From: an uncultured Rhodospirillales bacterium
Lineage (GTDB): Bacteria; Pseudomonadota; Alphaproteobacteria; CACIAM-22H2
DNA: 64,000 bases
Assembly (NCBI GenBank): GCA_937926175.1
Contig: CALANV010000037.1
Coordinates: 1-64,000, forward strand
Reading direction: 5' to 3'
Shown: piece by piece, positions 1-6,459 of the stretch
Layout of the letters: each line of letters starts with the position of its first letter
Position numbering within the stretch: the stretch's first letter is position 1
Made by a program: the position numbers and the translations under genes
Notes under the pieces: model-generated
The model's input: only the letters and a program-made list of their open reading frames with translations
The model's database searches: none
Told to the model about the DNA's origin: nothing

Positions 1-11
1 CGTGTCCATGG

Positions 12-99
12 GCCCGCTTGGCGGAATGGTAGACGCAACGGACTTAAAATCCGTTGGCTCGCAAGGGCCGTGCCGGTTCAAGTCCGGCAGCGGGCACCA
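12..99 (+). tRNA. tRNA-Leu (anticodon UAA)
   Basis: An 88-nt tRNA with encoded CCA. The acceptor arm pairs 12-18 (GCCCGCT) with 89-95 (AGCGGGC), followed by discriminator A96 and CCA at 97-99. The anticodon stem ACGGA/TCCGT encloses loop CTTAAAA, giving anticodon TAA for Leu UUA codons. The extended variable arm (a class II tRNA feature of Leu and Ser) and the T-loop GTTCAAGTC are visible. No gene is recognised in the 237 nt between it and the next CDS. Confidence 0.97.
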
Positions 100-336
100 T
101 GTGCGACAGCCCGGTCGCGGACGATTGCCGTTGCCGCCACGATTCTTCACCCTGGCAAGCCTGTTCCGGTGGTGCTGATGAAGATCGTGCCGATGGTCGA
201 TCGCGATCAGATCCCCTGATCCAACCGAAGCAAGCCGGTAGGTAGCACGCGCACCGGGCCGAATACGACTTGCATTGGGCCGAAAAGCGCGGCGTGAGCG
301 GGGGCACATCTTCTCTGGCCTCGAGCCATATCTTTA

Positions 337-2571
337 TTGGAGGCGAGCGCGCATGCCCTCGCCGTCACGACAAACGATCTGGCCCCGGAATCGAACGGGA
401 GGCGATGGCAGTCGCGCGTCGAGCATATTGAGAGCGAGCTGGCCCGCCGCGACCGGCGCTTTGTCCGGCAGCTCGCCTCCGCGGAGAGAGCGATGTCTGC
501 TGACACTGGAACTGCCGAACCTCAAGAGGAACGGCAGATGGTCGATGCGCCCGCCCTGCGGGCGATCGAGGAGGAGCCCCAGTTCCGCGAGGCTCTCGAA
601 TCCTGCCCGGCCGGCCTGATCGTCGTCGACGAAGATGGGCGACTTCTCTTCCACAACGCGCGTCTGCGCGAGCTTCTCGGCTACCGCCGGGAGGAAATGA
701 ACCTCATCGACACCAGAATGTTCTGGTGCGACCTGCAACAGAGATCGCGGATCATCGAGGCCCTGCAGGCGCGTGGTGGCCAGCTGCTGAACGAAGAGGT
801 GATCTGGAAGACGAAGACGGGCGAACTGCGCCACCTCTTGCTGTCGTATGTTCAGGTCGCCTATCAGGGCGGCCACGTCAGCTTCGTCGGCGGCAAACGG
901 CTGTGCTGGGTCTACGACATCACTGTGCTCAAGCAGCGCGAGGCCCAGATCTCGGAACAGGAACGGCAATTCCGCGAGATTCTCGCCTATTGCCCCGCCG
1001 GCCTGGTGATCGTCGACGAGGAGGGCCGCCTCCTTTTCCACAACGCGCGCCTGCGCGAGCTTCTGGGCTACACCGAGCAAGAGCTGAAACTGTTCGATAC
1101 GCGGCAGTTTTGGCACGACCTCGATCATCGCGCGCGGATCATCGAGCGCCTGCGAGAACAGGGCGGGCAGCTGCTGAACGAGGAGGTGATCTGGAAGACG
1201 AAGCATGGCCAGCCGGTGCATGTGCTCATTTCCTATGTTCAGGTGGCGTATCACGGCGGGCATATCAGCTTCGCGGGCGGTCAGCGCATGTCCTGGGCCT
1301 ATGACATCACGCCGCTTCGCCAGGCGGAAGAAGCACGTATACGCAGCGAGCAACGCCTGACCGAGGCGATCGAGAGCATCTCCGAAGGGTTTGCCTACTA
1401 TGATGCGGAGGACCGTCTGGTCATCTGCAACTCCTGCTATCGCGAGATTCTCTATGCCGGCCTCGACGCCGACCTTCCCGCCGGAATGACGTTCGAGACC
1501 ATTGTTCGCCGGGCCGCGGAGCGCGGCTACATCAAGGATGCGGAGGGATGCGTCGACGAATGGGTCGCCCAACGGCTGTTGCAGCATCGAAACCCGGGCG
1601 AGCCGCAGGTGCAGCGGCGCTCCAATGGCCGCTGGGTCATGATCAGCGAGAGACGGACCGGGGACGGCGGCACCGTGGCGGTCTATTCGGACATCACGGA
1701 GCTGAAGGAGCGGGAGGAGAGTCTTGCCGAAAAATCCGCCACACTCGAGGCGCTCTCAGGCAAGTTGGCGAAATATCTTGCGCCTCAGGTCTATCAGTCG
1801 ATCTTCACGGGACAGCAGGACGTGAAGATCGCGAGCACGCGCAAAAAGCTGACGGTCTGCTTCTCCGACATCGCCGATTTCACCGAGACCACCGACAAGA
1901 TGGAATCGGAGGATCTCAACCACCTGCTTAATCACTACCTGACGGAAATGTCGAAAATCGCGCTGCAGTACGGGGCGACGATCGACAAGTACGTCGGCGA
2001 CGCCATCGTCATGTTCTTCGGCGATCCGGAGACGCGCGGCGTGAAGGAGGATGCCATCGCTTGCGTCAAGATGGCACTGGCCATGCAGCAGCGGATGGGG
2101 GAGCTTGCCGACACCTGGCGAGGTGCCGGCATCGAAACGCCCCTGCGCTGCCGGATCGGCATTCACACCGGCTACTGCACTGTCGGCAATTTCGGCAGCG
2201 AAGACCGGATGGACTACACCATCATCGGCGGTGCGGTAAACCTCGCCTCGCGGCTGGAGCATGAGGCGCAGCCGGGTCGTATCCTCATTTCGTTCGAGAC
2301 GTTTGCTCACGTGAAGGACCACATTCAGTGCGAGGAGCTGGGACATATCAGGGCCAAAGGAATCGCCTACCCGATCGCGACCTATGGTGTCGTCGCGCTG
2401 AAGGGCGATCCCGCCACGATTCAAGGCCCGGTTCGCGCCGATTTGCCGCATCTGCGGCTGGAGATTGACCCGGGATCCATGTCCGGCGACGAGCGCCGCG
2501 AAGCGGCCGCGGCGCTGCGCCGTGCGCTCGACATGGTCGAGAGGGAGCCAGGGTATAACCCGACAGCCTGA
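337..2571 (+). CDS. PAS-PAS-PAS class III adenylate/guanylate cyclase
   Basis: A 744-residue cytoplasmic signalling protein with no membrane segment. Two almost identical PAS units come first (about residues 83-205 and 212-325), both carrying the motifs RLLFHNARLRELLGY and GGQLLNEEVIWKTK. A third, different PAS (about 335-455) and a short coiled-coil linker follow. The C-terminal class III cyclase catalytic domain (about 500-690) has metal-binding Asp511 (FSDIADF) and Asp555 (VGDAIVMFFG) and transition-state residues Asn635 and Arg639 (AVNLASRLE). It should make cAMP or cGMP; I cannot assign the purine specificity. The start is a TTG at 337. An ATG at 493 just before the first PAS is an alternative, while a well-placed SD near 340 faces an ATG that is out of frame. 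The gene stands alone and is followed by a strong hairpin. Confidence 0.9.
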   Translation: MEASAHALAVTTNDLAPESNGRRWQSRVEHIESELARRDRRFVRQLASAERAMSADTGTAEPQEERQMVDAPALRAIEEEPQFREALESCPAGLIVVDEDGRLLFHNARLRELLGYRREEMNLIDTRMFWCDLQQRSRIIEALQARGGQLLNEEVIWKTKTGELRHLLLSYVQVAYQGGHVSFVGGKRLCWVYDITVLKQREAQISEQERQFREILAYCPAGLVIVDEEGRLLFHNARLRELLGYTEQELKLFDTRQFWHDLDHRARIIERLREQGGQLLNEEVIWKTKHGQPVHVLISYVQVAYHGGHISFAGGQRMSWAYDITPLRQAEEARIRSEQRLTEAIESISEGFAYYDAEDRLVICNSCYREILYAGLDADLPAGMTFETIVRRAAERGYIKDAEGCVDEWVAQRLLQHRNPGEPQVQRRSNGRWVMISERRTGDGGTVAVYSDITELKEREESLAEKSATLEALSGKLAKYLAPQVYQSIFTGQQDVKIASTRKKLTVCFSDIADFTETTDKMESEDLNHLLNHYLTEMSKIALQYGATIDKYVGDAIVMFFGDPETRGVKEDAIACVKMALAMQQRMGELADTWRGAGIETPLRCRIGIHTGYCTVGNFGSEDRMDYTIIGGAVNLASRLEHEAQPGRILISFETFAHVKDHIQCEELGHIRAKGIAYPIATYGVVALKGDPATIQGPVRADLPHLRLEIDPGSMSGDERREAAAALRRALDMVEREPGYNPTA

Positions 2572-2670
2572 ATTTGCAGGCGCCGGCGCGTCTTTCCCGA
2601 CAAACGCAAACGCGCAGGGGCGGGAAGGCGCAGGCCGATCCGGCGGCCCCGGAGGGCGCGGCGGCCGGAC

Positions 2671-2699
2671 GCGCGTGCTGCGCCTGTCGCAGCGCGCGC
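2671..2699 (+). terminator. Hairpin downstream of the cyclase gene
   Basis: The arms 2671-2682 and 2688-2699 form a 12-bp stem with one G-U pair around loop CCTGT. It is GC-rich with no T-tract, so it is terminator-like rather than a canonical intrinsic terminator. It lies 100 nt after the cyclase stop, in host-like GC-rich DNA. The rest of 2572-2734 shows nothing else recognisable. Confidence 0.5.
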
Positions 2700-2734
2700 C
2701 GTCGCCCCGGCTTCGTGACTGCCGATCGTGCCGG

Positions 2735-2783
2735 CTATGCCGGCTGCAGCGTCAGCTGTTCGAGTTCCTCGACGCGTTTGGCG
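2735..2783. repeat. Left copy of 49-bp direct repeat (rad52-like gene tail)
   Basis: This 49-bp stretch matches 4901-4949 at 48 of 49 positions; the only mismatch is T2777 versus C4943. Read on the minus strand it is the last 15 codons plus stop of the rad52-like gene (AKRVEELEQLTLQPA, then TAG). The single difference is a synonymous Lys codon (AAA versus AAG). The match begins exactly at the stop codon. Just outside it the minus-strand reading (APKI versus FPQA) shares only the Pro, so a diverged paralogue tail is possible. Confidence 0.85.
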
Positions 2784-2848
2784 ATTTTCGGAGCATGGGT
2801 CGCAGTTTCACTGGTGGAAGGTGTCCTTCTTATGCGGTTTCGGAATCT

Positions 2849-2864
2849 CATCACTCGAGTGATG
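2849..2864. repeat. 16-bp perfect palindrome CATCACTCGAGTGATG
   Basis: A perfect inverted repeat without a spacer, 250 nt upstream of the methyltransferase start and inside the low-GC insertion. It could be a dimeric regulator or recombinase site. No other copy was noticed in the window by eye. Confidence 0.55.
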
Positions 2865-3026
2865 GTCATGATGCCGCTTCTTCAAGATCACGCCCCGGTC
2901 CAAGAGCTGGCGAAGACCGGCCAGGGTGTTAGCTTCATGCCTCCAAAGTGGAATTGCGTGGGCGATCGGCCGAACGCCCCTTTTGTTTAGATGATGACGA
3001 CACTGAGGGCTCGCAATTGTTGCGCC

Positions 3027-3054
3027 TTGATTTCCTCTGTTCTTCAATTATAAG
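3027..3054 (+). promoter_or_regulatory. Putative promoter of the methyltransferase-AlkB pair
   Basis: A sigma70-like arrangement: TTGATT at 3027-3032, a 16-nt spacer and TATAAG at 3049-3054, in AT-rich DNA about 55 nt upstream of the ATG at 3110. This is inferred from the hexamers only. Confidence 0.4.
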
Positions 3055-3109
3055 TTGCTTAAGGAGCGGGACAAAATTCACGAAACATGAGATTTGCAAG
3101 GGGGGCAAA

Positions 3110-3982
3110 ATGACGATTTTTGAACTCGTCAAAGTCGCACTCGATGAACTCTACCAAGACTGTCTGAGCGTATACGGTGACGGTGCTGACCGGGAAATCA
3201 TCGAGAGTATGAGCTATCTGACGAATATCTACCGAAACTTAAATGATGAAGGTCGCGAATCTGTTAACTACAGGAATCCGGTCAATCGTTTCGCCTACGT
3301 ATACAAGTATGTAGCTGCTCATGGTGACTACATTGTTCAAGTTCTTCATGAGCTGCAACGGGAGTTGGAACGTCAGGGAAGCAGATCGATCTTCACGGAC
3401 AAGAAACTTCGAGTGTCATGCATCGGTGGTGGACCAGGAAGCGACATCATCGCCGTTTTGAAGTACCTGAGTGAACGCGCGGAGAAGGAACCCGTAGAAA
3501 AGGTTATTTGCTATTTGCTTGATAGAGAGCAAGCCTGGGCAGACGTTTGGACAGAACTTGACGAACTGTTCCGCGTCAATGTGGCGCTCAACGCAAACTT
3601 CCAGCCGTTGGATGTGACAAATCCAGAATCTTGGCGGTTGCAGAGAAAGTTTCTTGAAGCTGACCTGTTTACGATGAGCTATTTTGTTTCTGAAGTTATG
3701 TCACGCAACGGCGTAATTGACTTCTGGAAGTACCTATTCGACCATGCAAAGGTTGGCTCGCTTTTTCTGTATATTGATAACGGGAGCGATATCTTCAATT
3801 CATACTTTGATAACCTTTGTGGAGATGCTGGGCTGACACCTATTATCAAGCAGGACAACTATCGTATTATTCCGCGGTTTTCCGAGCAGGCATCAGAACT
3901 TGCCGAATATCAAGATAAGTTCGGCCACAATCCCAGGATTCAAGGTCATGTGAGCTATCGCGTTCTTCAGAAGAAGTTTTGA
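3110..3982 (+). CDS. Class I SAM-dependent methyltransferase-like protein
   Basis: A 290-residue protein I cannot place in a named family. The Rossmann methyltransferase layout is visible. The glycine-rich SAM loop GGGPG lies at residues 106-110 after strand VSCI. An acidic residue ends strand 2 (Asp138 in ICYLLDRE), Asp168 lies in FQPLDVTNP, a motif-IV-like stretch ADLFTMSYF starts at 184, and a strand-5 segment GSLFLYIDNG follows near 216. About 100 mostly helical N-terminal residues could contact substrate. There is no DPPY/NPPY signature, so an adenine-N6 DNA methylase is not indicated. The ATG at 3110 is chosen for its SD (AAGGGGGG); the frame is open further upstream. Its TGA overlaps the AlkB gene's ATG by one base (TGATG), implying translational coupling and a shared task. 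Base composition is far from that of the neighbours, a sign of transfer. Confidence 0.72.
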   Translation: MTIFELVKVALDELYQDCLSVYGDGADREIIESMSYLTNIYRNLNDEGRESVNYRNPVNRFAYVYKYVAAHGDYIVQVLHELQRELERQGSRSIFTDKKLRVSCIGGGPGSDIIAVLKYLSERAEKEPVEKVICYLLDREQAWADVWTELDELFRVNVALNANFQPLDVTNPESWRLQRKFLEADLFTMSYFVSEVMSRNGVIDFWKYLFDHAKVGSLFLYIDNGSDIFNSYFDNLCGDAGLTPIIKQDNYRIIPRFSEQASELAEYQDKFGHNPRIQGHVSYRVLQKKF

Positions 3983-4596
3983 TGGCTGAGCTGTTCTCAG
4001 ATAATGAGAAGCTAGAGCGGATTCCGATGCCGGGCGCTGAGGTTTACCTCCTGCGGCATCTTGCTCTTGATCAGGCGCCAGATCGTATTAAGGACGAACT
4101 CATCCGTGAGACACCCTGGCGTCAGGAAGCGGTGAGTGTCTGGGGTAAACATTACCTGCAGCCACGTCTCATCGCTTGGTATGGTGATCCTGGTTGCAGG
4201 TATTCTTATTCTGGTCTCAGCCTCGACCCTCTTCCGTGGACAGAATTGTTACTTGCGCTGCGCGCCCGTGTGGAACGAGTGGTAGACGAGAGGTTCAATA
4301 GTGTGCTGCTGAACTACTATCGCGACAACAATGACAGCATGGGATTCCACAGCGATGACGAGCGGGAGCTTGGGCCGAGACCTATCATCGCGTCTTTGAG
4401 CCTTGGAGAAGAAAGAGCCATCGTCTTCAAAGCTAAAGCAAATAAAGAATTGAAACCGATTCGGATCATGCTTGGATCAGGTAGCCTCTTGGTGATGAAG
4501 GGCGACACACAGGCTAACTGGAAGCACGCCATTCTAAAGGAGAGGCGTCCTTGCGGTCCTCGTGTGAATCTGACATTCCGGCGTATCCAAATATAA
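3982..4596 (+). CDS. AlkB-family 2-oxoglutarate/Fe(II) dioxygenase (ALKBH2-type)
   Basis: A 204-residue oxidative demethylase of the AlkB family. The iron triad is His123-x-Asp125 (FHSDDERELGP) and His182 (NWKHAI). The 2-oxoglutarate-binding RxNxTxR motif is Arg194 to Arg200 (RVNLTFR). The segments YSGLSL, LLNYYRDNNDSMGFHSDDE and PRVNLTFR resemble ALKBH2/ALKBH3 more than E. coli AlkB. Family members remove N1-methyladenine and N3-methylcytosine type lesions from nucleic acids by hydroxylating the methyl group. The ATG overlaps the preceding stop by one base, so it is probably translated by reinitiation. It may repair alkylation in general, or reverse or tune a mark set by the upstream methyltransferase; the second is inference. 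It shares the low GC content of its partner. Confidence 0.88.
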   Translation: MAELFSDNEKLERIPMPGAEVYLLRHLALDQAPDRIKDELIRETPWRQEAVSVWGKHYLQPRLIAWYGDPGCRYSYSGLSLDPLPWTELLLALRARVERVVDERFNSVLLNYYRDNNDSMGFHSDDERELGPRPIIASLSLGEERAIVFKAKANKELKPIRIMLGSGSLLVMKGDTQANWKHAILKERRPCGPRVNLTFRRIQI

Positions 4597-4707
4597 GTTT
4601 TCTGAACCCAGGTGGGTGATCGCGACATCCACGTCAAAGTATTTGAATAGATAAGAAGGCAGGCGTCTCTAGATTCTTGTCATTGATAATCATCCGACTT
4701 TAGGCCG

Positions 4708-4761
4708 CAACCGCCTAGACCGGGGAGATTCGAAGGCATCTCGAATCTGAGATTGCGGTTG
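4708..4761 (+). repeat. Nested inverted repeat downstream of the AlkB gene
   Basis: The inner arms AGATTCGA (4726-4733) and TCGAATCT (4741-4748) pair perfectly around a 7-nt loop. The outer arms CAACCGC (4708-4714) and GCGGTTG (4755-4761) also pair perfectly. The structure could be a terminator without a T-tract, a cruciform, or a recombination end. Nothing else is recognised in the gene-free stretch 4597-4900. Confidence 0.55.
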
Positions 4762-4900
4762 TGCGCTTGGGTACATTGAAGCGTCCGACAGTGTTGGCTG
4801 CCTGAAAGCTTTATTGCAGCAGCTCGTCTGATTGCATGCTCAATACGTCAGAAGGTGAGAATAACCCGTCGAGGCATTTCGGCGCCGTCAGACGTATCGC

Positions 4901-4949
4901 CTATGCCGGCTGCAGCGTCAGCTGTTCGAGTTCCTCGACGCGCTTGGCG
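4901..4949. repeat. Right copy of 49-bp direct repeat
   Basis: This is the 3' end of the intact rad52-like gene, 48 of 49 identical to 2735-2783. It starts at the stop codon (CTA on the plus strand) and ends inside the AKRVEE codons. It marks the right boundary of the low-GC insertion. Confidence 0.85.
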
Positions 4950-5581
4950 GCCTGTGGGAACCGCTCGGCGAGGCGCCGTGCGGTGGCGGCATTGGTGGTC
5001 CACCACTCCGCGGCATTGCCGGCGCGCATCGCGCTTTCGAGCGCATCGAGGAAGGCGCCGCCGCGATCGTACATCACGGCATCGCCCGTATCCGGGTCGA
5101 TCAGCTGGAAGCCGCGCGGGGCCGTCGGCGCGCGCTTCATGCGGCGCGTCAGCAGGTCCTGCAGTTTCGCGGTTTCGTGGGCCGCAATCCTGACCGAGCG
5201 GCCCGAGGCCTCGATATCGACCCAAGGTGCTTCCAGATCATAGAGGTAGCGTCCGATCCCCCAGCGCACGGCGGCGCGCTTGAACGCGTCCGAGAGCGCG
5301 CCCTTTTCCGCCTCGAAATCGGTGTCGCCAGCGCCGTCGGCCTTCCAGATCCATTCGTCGCCGATGCGGATGCCCAGCTCGCACACCGTCTTGCCGTTCG
5401 CGTGGGGATACCGGCACTGCCAGTTCTCGGGGCCGCAGACCTCGTCGAGGCGGTCCATCACGTCGCGCGCGTCGATGTAGGCGAGCGCCATGCCGCGCTT
5501 TCTGTCGGCGGTCGTCGATCCCACGCGCCAGCTCACGCGGTCGGGCGGGAAGGGAGCGGTAAGGGCCTTGATGTCGATCAC
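4901..5581 (-). CDS. Rad52/22-family single-strand annealing protein (phage-type)
   Basis: A 226-residue protein. The N-terminal half has the Rad52/22 core: VSWRVGSTT, AYIDARDVMDRLDEVCG, a WQCRY segment, FEAEKGALSDAFKRAAVRWG and IGRYLYDL. Members of this family bind single-stranded DNA and anneal complementary strands; in phages they drive recombination. The C-terminal half (from about 140) is variable. The start is a GTG at 5581 with SD GGAGA; it overlaps the stop of the upstream small gene (GTGA), which supports it. It is the last gene of a three-gene leftward operon behind a repressor-operator region. The last 15 codons and stop are duplicated at 2735-2783 on the other side of the low-GC insertion. 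Confidence 0.82.
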   Translation of the reverse strand: MIDIKALTAPFPPDRVSWRVGSTTADRKRGMALAYIDARDVMDRLDEVCGPENWQCRYPHANGKTVCELGIRIGDEWIWKADGAGDTDFEAEKGALSDAFKRAAVRWGIGRYLYDLEAPWVDIEASGRSVRIAAHETAKLQDLLTRRMKRAPTAPRGFQLIDPDTGDAVMYDRGGAFLDALESAMRAGNAAEWWTTNAATARRLAERFPQAAKRVEELEQLTLQPA

Positions 5582-5817
5582 GTCGTTGTCTCCGTCTTTT
5601 GCTGTCCTGGTGCTGCCGCTTCGTAGAGCGGGCATTGGCCGCCATTCACGTCGCGGCAGTAGAGATAGGGCGGGAAGTCGTCCCACGTTTTCCGGGTCAC
5701 GAACCCGAAACCTTCGATCCGGCGATGCTTGATGCACAGCCACCGCCAGGGCGGATCGTGCCGATCCACCTTGTAGACGTGCGCGCACGTCTCGCAGAAC
5801 GTCGGCTCATGCGGCAT
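5578..5817 (-). CDS. Small Cys-rich protein (79 aa), possible zinc ribbon
   Basis: The family is not recognised. The protein has five cysteines (C8, C11, C28, C54, C62) in a CxxC, C, CxxxxxxxC spacing, with many aromatic residues between (WRWLC, YLYC) and a polar tail ending in TTT. The cysteine layout suggests a structural zinc site; this is inference. The ATG at 5817 has a purine-rich SD (GGAAAAGG) and lies inside the end of the preceding gene (11-nt overlap). Its TGA overlaps the GTG of the rad52-like gene. Such overlaps are typical of phage early operons. Confidence 0.65.
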   Translation of the reverse strand: MPHEPTFCETCAHVYKVDRHDPPWRWLCIKHRRIEGFGFVTRKTWDDFPPYLYCRDVNGGQCPLYEAAAPGQQKTETTT

Positions 5818-6079
5818 CGGCCTTTTCCGGCGACATGGTCGGTGCCGGCGCATCGGCGTTTTCGACGGGGCGGGTGTCTTCGACGGGGGGTGGGCTCGCC
5901 GTCTCGGCGATCCGCTCGAGGTCCTTGATGATGCGCACGAGCGTCTCGTGCGCGCCGGCCGACATCCGCTCGCCCCGCAGCAGGCGCGCGAGCTCGACCG
6001 CATCGCGCTGGATGTAGTTCATCCGACGGGTGACTTCCGAGGCAATGAAAAGACGATTCGCTGTGCTGTGGTGCGTCAT
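5807..6079 (-). CDS. Hypothetical small protein, first gene of rad52-like operon
   Basis: About 90 residues, not recognised. The middle is helical (RDAVELARLLRGERMSAGAHETLVRIIKDLERIAE) and the tail is rich in Pro, Glu and Ala. The ATG at 6079 has no clear SD. A GTG at 6280 in the same frame, seven bases past the operator, would add 67 low-complexity residues and looks less likely. It overlaps the next gene by 11 nt and so belongs to the same operon. Confidence 0.5.
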   Translation of the reverse strand: MTHHSTANRLFIASEVTRRMNYIQRDAVELARLLRGERMSAGAHETLVRIIKDLERIAETASPPPVEDTRPVENADAPAPTMSPEKADAA

Positions 6080-6286
6080 TTTCGAATAAGGATGCAGGAT
6101 GGCAGGGCTGGTTGCGGGTTGGCTTGCACCCGAGAACGCGCGGGAGGATGTCGTGCCCGCCGTCACGGCACGCGCCCCGCATTTCCGGTCCGGTCGCCGG
6201 CCTCGTCGGGCCGAGGATTTCCGCTGTTCCGCGGACGCCGTCCGTCTCCACGCGTGCGTTGTGACTTCGATCTCGGTCACCGGACT

Positions 6287-6326
6287 GTAGGAGACATTAT
6301 CCCTACGGGCAATAGGAAAAATCCTA
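6287..6326 (-). promoter_or_regulatory. Operator region of the rad52-like operon
   Basis: There are two palindromes. One is TAGGA-AAAA-TCCTA at 6313-6326. The other is the imperfect GTAGGA (6287-6292) facing TCCCTAC (6300-6306). The perfect site has the same half-sites and spacer length as the one in front of the repressor gene (7196-7209), so the repressor probably controls both units. The remaining DNA at 6080-6286 and 6327-6459 shows no gene I would defend. Confidence 0.72.
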
Positions 6327-6459
6327 CGGTCAAGGTGCGAAACCGCAACCGGCCCTCGGGCACGTAAAGCCGGTCGTGCACCGATGCTGTGCGCGCAGGC
6401 ATGTACGGCCCGGGTTGGCCGGCGGAAGCGTGTCGGGAAAGTGTGTCAGAGAGCCGGTG

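Larger units (their letters stand above)
2784..4900. mobile_element. Low-GC insertion with methyltransferase-AlkB pair
   Basis: About 2.1 kb lying between the two copies of a 49-bp gene-tail repeat. Base composition drops sharply: 29 of 60 G+C at 3121-3180 and 27 of 60 at 3241-3300, against 42 of 60 at 28441-28500. Codon use in both genes is AT-richer than in the neighbours. The insertion holds a promoter-like region, two coupled genes and two inverted-repeat structures (2849-2864 and 4708-4761). I see no integrase, transposase or resolvase inside it. It may have been mobilised in trans, or acquired by homologous exchange between rad52-like gene tails. The stretch 2784-3026 holds only the palindrome. 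Confidence 0.65.

Noticed and set aside
334..1587. 417-codon minus-strand frame opposite the PAS-cyclase
   Set aside because: It is the mirror of the conserved PAS coding sequence; the plus-strand protein has clear domains and catalytic residues.
2574..2990. Open frames on the plus strand containing AGYAGCSVSCSSSSTRLA
   Set aside because: They are the antisense reading of the duplicated rad52-like gene tail joined to unrelated DNA; the same peptide appears antisense to the intact gene at 4836-5243.
2808..3047. 79-codon minus-strand frame, considered as a transposase remnant or toxin-antitoxin component
   Set aside because: No transposase motif, no SD and an atypical composition; it overlaps the promoter region of the methyltransferase gene.
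2948..3109. N-terminal extension of the methyltransferase frame
   Set aside because: The ATG at 3110 has a strong SD (AAGGGGGG), while the upstream part overlaps the promoter-like elements and has no family-like sequence.
2735..4949. Insertion sequence with terminal inverted repeats
   Set aside because: The flanking repeats are direct, not inverted, and no transposase is encoded between them.
5948..6367. Plus-strand frames across the operator region
   Set aside because: Arg-rich, without SD or motifs, and antisense to the phage-like operon; typical chance frames in GC-rich DNA.
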